Positions 1 to 7,917 of a DNA stretch of 64,000 bases are shown piece by piece. Position numbers and translations under genes: made by a program. Source of the stretch: DASVRZ01 sp038228695. GTDB taxonomy: Bacteria > Verrucomicrobiota > Verrucomicrobiia > Chthoniobacterales > DASVRZ01. Below the pieces are notes generated by a model. The model was not told the origin of the DNA, did no database searches, and worked only from the letters and a program-made list of their open reading frames with translations. Position 1 is the stretch's first letter; the number at the start of each line of letters is the position of its first letter. The stretch spans positions 1-64,000 of the forward strand of contig JBBRPA010000004.1 of assembly GCA_038228695.1 (NCBI GenBank). The letters run 5' to 3'.

Positions 1-52
1 CAAGCCTAGGAGTTGACTAAACAGGCTCGCATTACGCAAAATCATTGCCAGC

Positions 53-109
53 CTCCTGAGTGGGTGAAGTTTGGGTTTTTCATCACCTCCATTCCAACCC
101 ATTCAGGAG
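53..109. repeat. Imperfect inverted repeat (hairpin)
   Basis: Arms 53-65 and 97-109 are complementary at 12 of 13 positions around a loop of about 31 bases. A T-rich tract follows (about 111-128). It could be the terminator of a gene outside the window or the end of a small palindromic element; nothing distinguishes these. Confidence 0.4.
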
Positions 110-376
110 TGCCTTTTAAATCTTATTTTGGACAGGTGTGAAAAAACGGGAAGTAGGGGTCAGGCGACATATCTTGACTACGTCAATAAAATCCGCGCGT
201 GGAAGGGTCATACCTTTCATATTGATATGGTGATCCTATGAGGGGAGCGAACGCCCTCGCGGGCAGTCTTGGGAGCCCTCGCTCAAGACATTTCCACAAA
301 TGCACTGCACATTTTTTTTCATAGATGAAAAGCGCATCGAGGGCTGGTAGGGAGGCAGTTTTCGGCGAAGGCGCGT

Positions 377-481
377 ATGCTCCCCAGCCCCGAGCCTTCC
401 ACTTACATCGGTGGTGGCCTCATCCGCGGCCTCGCGGCCTGGAGCCAGCGCAAACGCCTCTGCAAACTGGTTGCTGCTTAA
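377..481 (+). pseudogene. PEP-CTERM-like C-terminal remnant, copy A
   Basis: This 34-codon frame has the layout of a PEP-CTERM sorting tail: a Pro-Glu-Pro-Ser-Thr-Tyr motif, a Gly/Leu/Ile-rich hydrophobic stretch (IGGGLIRGLAAW) and a basic end (QRKR). The frame is closed by a TGA about 50 bases upstream, so no exported protein body is attached. A diverged relative lies at 1955-2122. PEP-CTERM tails are known to direct exosortase processing; calling this one is inference from the motif, and the piece is probably dead. Confidence 0.4.
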
Positions 482-685
482 TCGCCTTTCTTGAAACGGC
501 CTCTACCCTTCTTTCCGAAGTTGCACTTGGGGATGACTTTGTCCCGGCACTTGCACTGCCTCATTGTGTGGTTGAATGAAAATCAGGCTCTTTTCCTTCT
601 CACCGTCAGACCATTAGCAGCCAAGCTGCCGGAACAGGGGGCGTTAACAAGCTCACCTTGGTAACGAGGAAAATCTTGTTCAAAA

Positions 686-709
686 CTTGGTGTCTTCGTG
701 TCTTGGTGG
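686..709. repeat. Three tandem degenerate octamers
   Basis: Three consecutive 8-mers read CTTGGTGT, CTTCGTGT and CTTGGTGG. From memory, similar octamer strings occur between genes in many environmental genomes. The array lies about 65 bases upstream of the VapB-like gene and may be a dispersed repeat rather than an operator. Confidence 0.45.
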
Positions 710-772
710 TGAAAATTCCCCGGCATTTTTGTTGTTTTACGTTATCGGCCAATTCACCTACATTACCGCACC

Positions 773-985
773 ATGAGCACGATCACCGCCATCTTGGAAC
801 CCGATGCAGACGGCACTCTGCATCTGCCGTTGCCGCCGGAGTGGAGAGAATGTTCCATCCGCGTGAAAGCCGAGATGGAGCCTGTCGAGGAGTTGAAAAC
901 GCCCCGCCCAGGTGGTCTAAAGGGTTTCTGGATGGCTGCGGATTTCGATGAACCTTTGGCAGATTTCCAAGAATACACGGAATGA
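773..985 (+). CDS. VapB-like antitoxin
   Basis: A 70-residue protein with the layout of antitoxins paired with PIN-domain toxins: an N-terminal beta-rich DNA-binding part with a TLHLPLPPEW motif, and an acidic C-terminal tail (residues about 50-70, ending DFQEYTE) of the kind that binds and blocks the toxin. Its TGA overlaps the ATG of the following PIN gene as ATGA, showing translational coupling. Such proteins normally repress their own operon and neutralise the toxin. The partner toxin is frameshifted, so the antitoxin may now be an orphan. The family call rests on size, tail and neighbour. Confidence 0.7.
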   Translation: MSTITAILEPDADGTLHLPLPPEWRECSIRVKAEMEPVEELKTPRPGGLKGFWMAADFDEPLADFQEYTE

Positions 986-1361
986 AGTTGCTGCTAGATA
1001 CCCATGCGCTGATCTGGTTTCTGGAGGATGATGCCAGACTCTCCCCGAAGGCGAGCGCCGCCATCAGCCTGCCAGAAAACCGCTCTTATGTGAGTGATGC
1101 GACGGCATGGGAATCAAGCATTCGTTAGGCAAGCTAAAGTTACCCTTGGCATACGAGATTTTGTTTCCCGAAAGGCTGGATGCCGAAGGGTTTCGCAGTC
1201 TGCCCATTCGCCATTCGCATTTGCATAGGTTGATGAAGCTGGATTGGCATCATCGCGACCCGTTTGATCGACTTCTCATCGCGCAAGCATTCGTGGAGGA
1301 GATGACGTTAGTAAGCCGCGATCCGTGTTTCGCTGCCTATGGTTTGGCGACTCTCTGGTAG
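982..1361 (+). pseudogene. VapC-like PIN-domain toxin, frameshifted
   Basis: The first frame from ATG 982 begins MKLLLDTHALIWFLEDD, the canonical PIN start with its catalytic Asp, but hits TAG just after the ATAWES segment (about 1128). From about 1107 the next frame continues the same protein: IKHSLGKLKLPL, then DWHHRDPFDRLLIAQA and LVSRD, the C-terminal PIN motifs with acidic metal ligands. A one-base loss (or equivalent) between about 1105 and 1115, in the normal position of ...WEIAIK..., joins the two. The repaired length of about 126 residues fits VapC. PIN toxins are metal-dependent RNases. It is a true lesion or a sequencing error. Confidence 0.85.
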
Positions 1362-1409
1362 CAGGTAGGAAAACCCGGCAGTCGTAGACACGTTGCTACA
1401 TTCAACAGC

Positions 1410-1442
1410 AAAAACGCCGGACCTCACCCGTCCGGCGTTTTT
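1410..1442. terminator. Bidirectional intrinsic terminator
   Basis: A 12-bp perfect stem (1410-1421 with 1431-1442, GC core CGCCGGA/TCCGGCG) has a 9-base loop, with A-rich sequence on one side and a T-run on the other. It lies between the plus-strand VapBC remnant and the minus-strand RelE-type pair and can end transcripts from both. Confidence 0.85.
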
Positions 1443-1726
1443 TAAACTCGGTAAATCGCATGAGTGCCTATATCGACGCTCCAAACTGTGTCGCTCTCAA
1501 CATAAAAAACAGACCGAAGATCGCCTTCGATACAAACGGCATAAATCGTTTTCCCATAAGCGGCCGATAGCTTGTGAATTTTATGAGTCCGCAATCGCTG
1601 ATCGAAAGGGTTATTTCTAAAAATTCGAAATGCTATTAACGCGCTGCGTTGTTGAGTGCCCGGTAATTTGAGCAATGCCGGTCGGAAAGATTTGGCGGCC
1701 CGGACCGGTATTTCACTGAACTTTAT
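1442..1726 (-). CDS. RelE/YafQ-like toxin with lost ATG start
   Basis: The frame contains the RelE/YafQ-type segment NPFDQRLRTHKI followed by EGDLRSVFYVE and VDIGTH, the core fold of ribosome-dependent mRNA interferases. Homology-like sequence extends upstream to codon 1726-1724, where an ATG would overlap the antitoxin stop. That codon is ATA; the overlap reads ATAA instead of the usual ATGA. The next likely start is TTG at 1675, which removes 17 residues. The toxin is therefore probably silent, weakly made from ATA, or shortened. The full frame would give 94 residues, normal for the family. Confidence 0.7.
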   Translation of the reverse strand: MKFSEIPVRAAKSFRPALLKLPGTQQRSALIAFRIFRNNPFDQRLRTHKIHKLSAAYGKTIYAVCIEGDLRSVFYVESDTVWSVDIGTHAIYRV

Positions 1727-1914
1727 TCTGTTCCCTGAATCCCTTTAAGGATTTCATCCAAGTCGGCCACCTCACCTTGCTGAATCTCCGCCATCGCATT
1801 ACGAAAACTATCGGGGATTTCTGGTTCCACCAGATGCCGGGCATGCTCCAGCACCTTCCAGCGTTCCTCAGTCGGGAGAGTATCAATTTCGTGGAGAATA
1901 TCTGTTACGCTCAT
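1723..1914 (-). CDS. Small antitoxin partnered with the RelE-type toxin
   Basis: From the ATG at 1914 this encodes 63 residues beginning MSVTDILHEIDTLPTEER, with a Glu/Asp-rich C-terminus. It resembles the short helical antitoxins found upstream of RelE-type toxins (addiction-module family), though no DNA-binding motif is obvious by eye. A longer frame reaches 2061, but that extension is basic and Pro-rich and overlaps another remnant, so the internal ATG is preferred. Its TAA overlaps the toxin start position. It probably binds the toxin and represses the pair. Confidence 0.6.
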   Translation of the reverse strand: MSVTDILHEIDTLPTEERWKVLEHARHLVEPEIPDSFRNAMAEIQQGEVADLDEILKGIQGTE

Positions 1915-1954
1915 GACTTTAGTTATAAATCGATGAACACTGGGAGGCAAGCCA

Positions 1955-2122
1955 ATGAGCCGTCCCGAATCTTCCGCATACATCAGTGGTGGTCTGATTC
2001 TCGGCCTGAAGCCAACGGAAGCGGTTTGGGGAAATGGCCGCCGCCTAAAAGAGTGTCGCAAAGAGCCGATTTCCGATTCACTCCAAAATGCAACCGAGGG
2101 TCTGTTAAACCCCTTTATTTAA
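1955..2122 (+). pseudogene. PEP-CTERM-like remnant, copy B
   Basis: A 55-codon frame starts with a PESSAYISGGLILGL segment that aligns with PEPSTYIGGGLIRGL of copy A (377-481). Both continue with an Ala/Val-Trp pair and basic residues. The bases just before (GGGAGGCA) are also shared. The tail is frame-altered compared with a standard sorting signal. With copy A it brackets the two toxin-antitoxin loci. Probably a decayed duplicate; no complete gene is attached. Confidence 0.35.
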
Positions 2123-2133
2123 GCCAGCTAAAA

Positions 2134-3156
2134 CTAGCGCTGCACACGGCCGGAGCCGTCGCCACCTGCGAGGGCCTCGACTTCTTTCAGGCTGACGAGG
2201 TTGTAGTCGCCGCTGATGGTGTGTTTCAAGGCGCTGGCGGCAACGGCGAAGTTGATCGCATCGGCTGGTGCTTGCTCTTTGAGCAGGGCGTAAATCAGGC
2301 CGCCTGCGAAGCTGTCACCACCGCCCACGCGATCGACGATCTCGATTTCGTAACGGCGACTGAAGTAATCTTGGCCACCGGTGTAAAGCAGCGCCGACCA
2401 GCCGTTGCGCGAAGCGGAGAAGCTTTCCCGCAAGGTGATGGCGACGCCTTTGAAACCAAATTTTTCCGTGAGCTGTTTCGCGACATCGACATAGCGATCG
2501 TGCTCCAGCGTGCCGGAGGTAACCTCGGTCGCGCCGGCTTTGATGCCGAACACTTTCTCAGCGTCCTCCTCGTTCGCGATGCAGTAATCAACAAACGACA
2601 TCAGGCCGCTCATGACGTCGTTGGCTTTTTGCGAAGACCAAAGTTTTTTCCGGAAATTCAAATCGCAGCTCACGGTCACGCCCGCTTTCTTGGCAGCTTG
2701 GGCGGCTTCGAGGCAGACGGCGGCCGCGGAATCGGAGAGCGCCGGGGTGATTCCGGTGAAGTGAAACCAACCCGCGCCGGTGAAGACTTCGGACCAGTTG
2801 ACCTCGCCCGACTGGATGCCGGCGATGGCACTGTTGGCGCGATCGTAGAGGACGTTCGACCCGCGCTGGGCCGCGCCGCTTTCCAGAAAATAAATCCCGA
2901 TGCGATCACCCGCGCGGACGATTTTTGTGGTGTCCACACCGAGCCCGCGCAAGCCGTTGATCGCGTCCTGGCCGAGTTCGTTTTTCGGCAGACGGGTGAT
3001 GAAGCGGGCGGGGAGTCCATAGTTAGCGAGAGAGACGGCGACGTTGGCTTCGCCGCCGCCGTAGGTTTTTTCGAGGACACCGGCTTGGGCGAAACGGAGG
3101 TGACCAGGGGTGGCCAGGCGGAGCATGACTTCGCCGAAAGTGACAATCGTTTTCAT
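2134..3156 (-). CDS. kdgK: 2-keto-3-deoxygluconate kinase (PfkB family)
   Basis: A 340-residue ribokinase/PfkB-family sugar kinase that would phosphorylate 2-keto-3-deoxygluconate with ATP to KDPG, in the cytoplasmic breakdown of uronates and pectin-type sugars. Signature 1 is the GGGEANVA segment at residues 33-40; signature 2 is GGGDSFAGG near 278-286, whose Asp is the catalytic base. Length and ends fit the family. It stands alone on the minus strand with an AT-rich leader. Substrate preference within PfkB cannot be fixed by eye, so fructokinase-like activity is the main alternative. Confidence 0.8.
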   Translation of the reverse strand: MKTIVTFGEVMLRLATPGHLRFAQAGVLEKTYGGGEANVAVSLANYGLPARFITRLPKNELGQDAINGLRGLGVDTTKIVRAGDRIGIYFLESGAAQRGSNVLYDRANSAIAGIQSGEVNWSEVFTGAGWFHFTGITPALSDSAAAVCLEAAQAAKKAGVTVSCDLNFRKKLWSSQKANDVMSGLMSFVDYCIANEEDAEKVFGIKAGATEVTSGTLEHDRYVDVAKQLTEKFGFKGVAITLRESFSASRNGWSALLYTGGQDYFSRRYEIEIVDRVGGGDSFAGGLIYALLKEQAPADAINFAVAASALKHTISGDYNLVSLKEVEALAGGDGSGRVQR

Positions 3157-3367
3157 GGGTAGGTAAAATTTAAAAGAACGGTCGATGGTTGTGGAGAATA
3201 AAATTTAATTCTGCTTTGGGAGTCGCAGACGGCGGGAAGGCGCGGAGCCGACGACGTGAGCAGACTTCGGTTTGTGGCAGGTCGAAGTCGGCGCGGGGTA
3301 TATCTAAATGGTCACTGCCGAGAGCGGAGGCCACGCAAGCGACGGCCTCCCACGCGACGGTGTGAGG
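3157..3367. other. Intergenic region with GC-rich hairpin
   Basis: No gene seen. A 7-bp perfect stem (GGAGGCC at 3326-3332 with GGCCTCC at 3344-3350) lies just past the end of the minus-strand glycosyltransferase-like gene and just before kdgK. It lacks a T-run, so it is not a classical terminator. An AGCGGAGGCC string recurs about 50 bases further, inside the end of the gene at 3368. Confidence 0.4.
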
Positions 3368-4396
3368 TTAGGAAGCGGAGGCCGTGCGGAAGAGTGCTGC
3401 TAACCGTTCGCGCACTAGGGGAAAGCCAAGGCGGTCTTTTCCGAGCGTCGCGGCCGAAGCCGTTTGACTAGCATAAAACAGATCGTCGCTCATCAACCGA
3501 TGGATCAGCGCGATGCCGTCCGCCAGAGTTCGTCCGTGTCCGCAAAGCTCCGGAAAAGCCAACCGCTCGGTTGCGCCGTTTCCTCCAACACAGGGGAGTC
3601 CGCAAAGCAACGAATCGCCGGCCACCTGACCCGGCACGGCGCTCAGATCCCACTGCCAGACAAGACGATGGCGGGTCATGTTTTGTAGATATTCCGGATA
3701 AGGCCGCCGGCCGTCGATGATCGTTAGATTTCCGTCGGACTGAGCCGTTGCGAGCGCCTCGACCGCTTTGCGCCCGGCGCGTCCCGCGTCGTTTACCACG
3801 GTGATCGGATAGCCGGTGGCGAGCGCGGCGGAGAGCGCGAGGGTGTGATTGCGTGAGGGCACATCGAACTCGCGTGTGCCCATGAAAATGCCGCGACGCT
3901 CTGCTGGCGGAATGGAAAAATTCCAATTCGGTTCACCGATCGGATAGGGAGTGGGAATGAACTCCGCAATTTTTGCCCCGGCGGATTGATAGACAGCTAA
4001 TAGATCGTCTGTGCTGGAAAGCGCGCCGTCGGCTTCGCGGCAAAGCAGAGCGAGGCACTCGGTGTTGCCCGATTTCTGGAGCGTTTGGCTCACCTGATGA
4101 AGCCCGGATTCTTTGAAGGAAATCAGCACCGTGCAACCGGCCTGCTTCAAGTGGCGCAAGGCGTTGAGGCTGTCTTTCAAATCGGAGCGGAGAAGTAAAA
4201 GCACATTCGGAAACCGCCGCTCCCGGACCGCCGCGACGGAGCGTAGAAACGATCCGCCGGTTGCTGCGGCGTAGCCATGATAATTCACCGGCGCATGAAT
4301 CGCTGGATTTGGTTGCCCCGCGAAATCTGGAAAATCCTGATCAGGATCGCGTCCGCCCGGATTCAAAACCGCGATGGGAACAGTCAACTCACTCAT
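3368..4396 (-). CDS. Glycosyltransferase-like protein, 342 aa
   Basis: From ATG 4396 (MSELTVPIAVLNPGG) the protein has 342 residues; the longer upstream frame runs inside nagA and is rejected. It looks like a GT-B glycosyltransferase: an N-terminal Rossmann-like half, a central segment starting about residue 180 (IFMGTREFDVPSRN), and a late donor-site-like region (AGDSLLCGLPCVGGNGATE). The exact EX7E motif is not clear. Its start overlaps the end of nagA by 8 bases, so the two are co-translated in an rnc-nagA operon. It may act on an amino-sugar-containing glycan, but that is inference from position only. Confidence 0.5.
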   Translation of the reverse strand: MSELTVPIAVLNPGGRDPDQDFPDFAGQPNPAIHAPVNYHGYAAATGGSFLRSVAAVRERRFPNVLLLLRSDLKDSLNALRHLKQAGCTVLISFKESGLHQVSQTLQKSGNTECLALLCREADGALSSTDDLLAVYQSAGAKIAEFIPTPYPIGEPNWNFSIPPAERRGIFMGTREFDVPSRNHTLALSAALATGYPITVVNDAGRAGRKAVEALATAQSDGNLTIIDGRRPYPEYLQNMTRHRLVWQWDLSAVPGQVAGDSLLCGLPCVGGNGATERLAFPELCGHGRTLADGIALIHRLMSDDLFYASQTASAATLGKDRLGFPLVRERLAALFRTASAS

Positions 4397-5561
4397 CCCA
4401 GTTTTCGTAAACGATCTGGCCGCCCACCCAAGTTTGGCGGATTTTGAAATCGGTCGAGAAGATCGTGAAATCCGCCCGGTGCTGGGCCTGCAAAATTCCA
4501 ATCGGTTCTTCACGGCGCAAGGCTCGGGCTGGATTTAACGTGGCCATACGCACGGCTTCGACCAATGGAACTCCCGCCAGATTCACCAGATTGCGAATGC
4601 CGTCGATCATCCGGCAGGTGCTCCCGGCAATGGCGCTTCCGTCTGCTAACATTCCCACGCCATTCATTACCGTGCAGGAAATTTCTCCCAGCGCATAATT
4701 TTCCCCGTCCTCCAGTCCGGCTCCTCCCGTGGCGTCAGTGATAAGAGAAATGCCGGCCGCGCCCTTGGCTTGGTAGAGCGCACGCATCAGCGTCGGACTA
4801 ACATGCGTGCCGTCTGCGATCAGCTCGCACAAGATTTCCGGTTCGGACATAGCATACTCAAGCAGACCGGCCTCGCGGAAGGCGCCACGACGGCGGGCCG
4901 ACGACATGCAATTGAAGGTGTGCGTGACCTGCGTCATGCCCTGCACGCGGGCGATCTCCGCTTCTTCGGCCCAGCAATCCGAATGGCCACCGCTGGCGAT
5001 GATGCCGAGACCAGCGAGCCGTTCGATCAATGCGGGCGCTCCAGGCAACTCCGGAGCGAGCGTCATTTGCGTGATAATGTCGTGAAATGTTAGCATCCGG
5101 TCCAGTTCCGCCGGATCGGTCGGGGTGCGGAGAAGGGACGGAAGATGCGCCCCGGGCTTGGCCGGAGAAAAAAACGGGCCTTCGATATGAATCCCGAGCA
5201 CGCGCGCGCCGGGATGAGTGTTGGGAAAGGTCCGCATCGTCTCGAGCACAGCGAGGAGGCGATCTTCGGCGGCAGTGATCGTGGTCAGCGCAAGACTAGT
5301 AGTTCCTCCGCTGGCATGATATTCCGCGATCGCCGCGAAAGCCTCGTGGGTCGCCTCCATCGTGTCGCGCCGCATGGCACCGTGGATGTGTAGATCGATG
5401 AAGCCCGGCGCGAGGTAATGATTTCTCACATCGATCGTCACCGGATCGGACGGCGGAATGCCGCGGCCCGTTTCGACGATGATGCCCTCGTTGGAAAAAG
5501 AGACCCAGCCTTGCGGGACGAGCCGGTCGGGCAGGACGAGAATGGCGTTGGCTAGAATCAT
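4389..5561 (-). CDS. nagA: N-acetylglucosamine-6-phosphate deacetylase
   Basis: A 390-residue amidohydrolase that removes acetate from GlcNAc-6-phosphate to give glucosamine-6-phosphate, in cell-wall recycling and chitin/amino-sugar use. The metal-site pattern is present: FIDLHIHG (His58, His60), HIEGPF (Glu127), GGHSD (His193), THTFN (His214), DGTHV (His253) and the catalytic Asp in TDATGG (Asp276). Length is typical. It follows rnc after one base and overlaps the glycosyltransferase-like gene at its 3' end, so it sits mid-operon. Confidence 0.93.
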   Translation of the reverse strand: MILANAILVLPDRLVPQGWVSFSNEGIIVETGRGIPPSDPVTIDVRNHYLAPGFIDLHIHGAMRRDTMEATHEAFAAIAEYHASGGTTSLALTTITAAEDRLLAVLETMRTFPNTHPGARVLGIHIEGPFFSPAKPGAHLPSLLRTPTDPAELDRMLTFHDIITQMTLAPELPGAPALIERLAGLGIIASGGHSDCWAEEAEIARVQGMTQVTHTFNCMSSARRRGAFREAGLLEYAMSEPEILCELIADGTHVSPTLMRALYQAKGAAGISLITDATGGAGLEDGENYALGEISCTVMNGVGMLADGSAIAGSTCRMIDGIRNLVNLAGVPLVEAVRMATLNPARALRREEPIGILQAQHRADFTIFSTDFKIRQTWVGGQIVYENWDE

Positions 5562-5562
5562 C

Positions 5563-6276
5563 TCAGGCGTCGGCTTCCTGACTGTGCTCCCACGGGGCAG
5601 CCCAGCGTTTTTTCTCCATTGCGTCAGTGGCGGCGGCGGTTTCGGCCAGCTTTTTGGAAAGCCCCGTACCGCGCCCCATCAGGATTCCTTCCCAAATGAC
5701 TTCGGCAACGAATTCTTTTTCATGCTCGGGACCTTCCTGCGCGATGATGCGGTATTTCGGACTCTGTGGGGAAATGGCCTGCAGGATTTCCTGAAGCTGG
5801 CCCTTGGGATTCACCTCCCCGGGAGCTTCGAGGACGGGCGCGAGATCGTCCTCGGTGATGGTTAGGATGACGCGCCGGGCCTCATCGAGTCCACTGTCGA
5901 GATAGATCGCGCCGATGAGGGCTTCGAAGGCGTCGGCAAGCATCGAAGCGCGCTCGCGGCCACCACTGGTTTCTTCGCCACGGCCCATCATCAGATACTG
6001 ACCGAGGCCAATCTGGAGGGCGTGAATTTTCAGACCTTCTCGAGAAACAATTCGGGAACGGAGTTTGGTGAGTTGGCCCTCGGCGAATTCGGGAAAGCGG
6101 CGGAAAAGATGTTCGGTGATGACGAGTTGGAGGACGGCGTCTCCGAGGAATTCGAGGCGTTGGTTGTCGAAATGGCGTTTGCGGGTCTCGTGTCCGAGGC
6201 TGGAATGGGTGAGGGCCTCCGCCAGCAGCAGGCTGTTGCGGAATTTATAGCCAATACGCTCTTCGAGGGGGTTCAT
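5563..6276 (-). CDS. rnc: Ribonuclease III
   Basis: A 237-residue double-strand-specific RNase used in rRNA maturation and mRNA turnover. The signature NQRLEFLGDAVL is at residues 38-49 (Glu42, Asp46) and the second metal-site helix ADAFEALIGAIYLD has Asp115 and Glu118. A double-stranded-RNA-binding domain fills residues about 155-230. The start MNPLEERIGY fits family starts. It leads the rnc-nagA-glycosyltransferase cluster; nagA starts one base after its stop. Confidence 0.96.
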   Translation of the reverse strand: MNPLEERIGYKFRNSLLLAEALTHSSLGHETRKRHFDNQRLEFLGDAVLQLVITEHLFRRFPEFAEGQLTKLRSRIVSREGLKIHALQIGLGQYLMMGRGEETSGGRERASMLADAFEALIGAIYLDSGLDEARRVILTITEDDLAPVLEAPGEVNPKGQLQEILQAISPQSPKYRIIAQEGPEHEKEFVAEVIWEGILMGRGTGLSKKLAETAAATDAMEKKRWAAPWEHSQEADA

Positions 6277-6340
6277 CGAGCCCTAATGAATAGGGGAGAT
6301 GGGCGATGATTTCACTCTTAAAATTCAACGATTTCGCTGT

Positions 6341-7852
6341 TCAAGCGACCTGCGCTGGACTGGCCTCTGGTTCGTAGCCGTAAAGATGCCGCTCCTTGAT
6401 CAGGGCGGCGACCTTCGCGGGAACCATGCTTTCCCAAGTGGATTCGTGTGCAGCGATTCGTTTCAGGATGTCGCGGGAGAAAATATCGAGAATCGCCTCG
6501 TCAAAACCGCGAATCGATTCGATGTAGCCGTTTTGAATGAGATGCTGGTAGAGATTGGCTAGATTGGCGGGGACCTGAAGATTGTTGACCTTGATGAGGA
6601 CGGTTTTGGCGGCGGAATGATTGAGGACCGAGACGCTGTCGGGAAGAGTTTCCTCGCTATGCACCCGGGAGTAGTAGTCGTAGGCACTCTGGCGCATCGG
6701 ATAGACGAAGAGCTTGACCGCGTTGCGGAAAAGGCGGCCAAAGGATTCCAGAATACCGCCTTCGAGATCGTCGTAATATTTTTCATTGAAGACCTCGAGC
6801 AGATTGTTGATTCCGAGCGCGACGCCGATCATCTCTTTGGTGTAACGGCGGAAATAGGAGGTGAGCCGATAGTATTCGGAGTAATTCGAGATGAGGACAT
6901 TGTGGCCCAAGGCGGAGATGGCATCGACCCGGGCGAGGAAATCCTGGTGATCCAGGCTGCCGGTGGAGAGCAGATTGTGCATCGTTATTTCAAGCAGCAC
7001 CTCGACCTCGGCATTTTTCACCGCCGGTTCCTGAACAAACTGGGCCAGCGCGCAATCGAGCATGTCCATGTTCACGTTGGTGACTGGACGGAAGCTGCCG
7101 CGCTCGACAAGAATGGCCTTTTTGTAGAGCAACTCGGAGGGCTGGATAACGTCGTGGTTCGGGCCAAACATAACGGCGTTGGTCAGGCCGTGCTGAACGA
7201 GCAGAAGCGACATGAGGCGGTTATCTAAGTCGGCAAAATCCGGACCGCTGAAGCGGATCATGTCCACTTCAATGCGTTCGGTGGAGAGATTGTCGATGAG
7301 CGAGCGGATGAACATCTCGGGGTTGTCCCGGTAGAAAAAACCGCCGTAGATGAGATTCACCCCGGCGATGCCGAGAGCCTGCTGCTGGAGCACATTTTCG
7401 CGATCCCACATTCGGACGTGGATGCAGATGTCGCTGGGTTCGGCGTGGGGGTGATGCTGGAAACGAAAACCCATCCAGCCGTGACATTCGTTGGTGCCTT
7501 GGAAGTTGCGCGCAGAAACCGTGTCGGAAAAAACGAAAAAGGTCGTGGAATCACCGCGCGTCTCCGCGAGGCGCTCAATCAGTAGTTGATACTCGTGGTT
7601 GAGCATCAGGGAGAGGCGTTCGCGCGAGACGTAGCGGGCGGTCTTCCCGTAGATGTCGTCGCTGAACTTCATGTCATAGGCAGAGATCGTCTTGGCGATC
7701 GTGCCTGCCGCGCCGCCGGCTTGGAAAAAATAACGCGCGACCTCTTGGCCCGCTCCGATCTCGGCGAGAGTGCCGTATTTTTCCAGATCGAGATTAATCA
7801 GGAGCGCTTTGCGGTTGGTGGTAAGTAGATCGTTAGTCATCGGATGCGTCAA
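6341..7852 (-). CDS. Conserved protein of unknown function, 503 aa
   Basis: The protein opens with a highly conserved block (NRKALLINLDLEKYGTLAEI, then GAGQEVARYFFQAGGAAGT and SAYDMKFSD). I recognise the family from Bacteroidota, Planctomycetota and Verrucomicrobiota. Database entries I recall label it TonB-dependent receptor or nicotinate-nucleotide adenylyltransferase, but neither fits: no signal peptide, beta-barrel signature or HxGH nucleotidyltransferase motif is visible. It looks soluble and cytoplasmic. It lies 64 bases upstream of rnc on the same strand and may be co-transcribed. Function unknown. Confidence 0.8.
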   Translation of the reverse strand: MTHPMTNDLLTTNRKALLINLDLEKYGTLAEIGAGQEVARYFFQAGGAAGTIAKTISAYDMKFSDDIYGKTARYVSRERLSLMLNHEYQLLIERLAETRGDSTTFFVFSDTVSARNFQGTNECHGWMGFRFQHHPHAEPSDICIHVRMWDRENVLQQQALGIAGVNLIYGGFFYRDNPEMFIRSLIDNLSTERIEVDMIRFSGPDFADLDNRLMSLLLVQHGLTNAVMFGPNHDVIQPSELLYKKAILVERGSFRPVTNVNMDMLDCALAQFVQEPAVKNAEVEVLLEITMHNLLSTGSLDHQDFLARVDAISALGHNVLISNYSEYYRLTSYFRRYTKEMIGVALGINNLLEVFNEKYYDDLEGGILESFGRLFRNAVKLFVYPMRQSAYDYYSRVHSEETLPDSVSVLNHSAAKTVLIKVNNLQVPANLANLYQHLIQNGYIESIRGFDEAILDIFSRDILKRIAAHESTWESMVPAKVAALIKERHLYGYEPEASPAQVA

Positions 7853-7917
7853 AAAGCAGGGCGCATTACCCCAAAAGACTCGGACAATTCCCGGAAAAAG
7901 GGAAGCTCTTTATGGGC

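Larger units (their letters stand above)
1..772. other. Gene-poor, decayed intergenic stretch
   Basis: No convincing intact gene lies here. It holds a 13-bp inverted repeat (53-65 and 97-109), a short perfect palindrome at 174-186 (TTGAC-TAC-GTCAA), a PEP-CTERM-like coding remnant at 377-481 and an octamer repeat at 686-709; the last two are listed separately. Open frames at 325-579 and 658-951 have no recognisable domain and are not called. Confidence 0.6.

Noticed and set aside
130..190. Possible transposase-associated motif (AAGTAGGGGTCAGGCGACAT)
   Set aside because: It reminds me of sequences near REP-associated transposases, but no transposase frame or second copy is present here.
1777..3162. 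461-codon plus-strand open frame
   Set aside because: It is antisense to kdgK and the antitoxin, has no domain, and its composition follows the codon pattern of the opposite strand.
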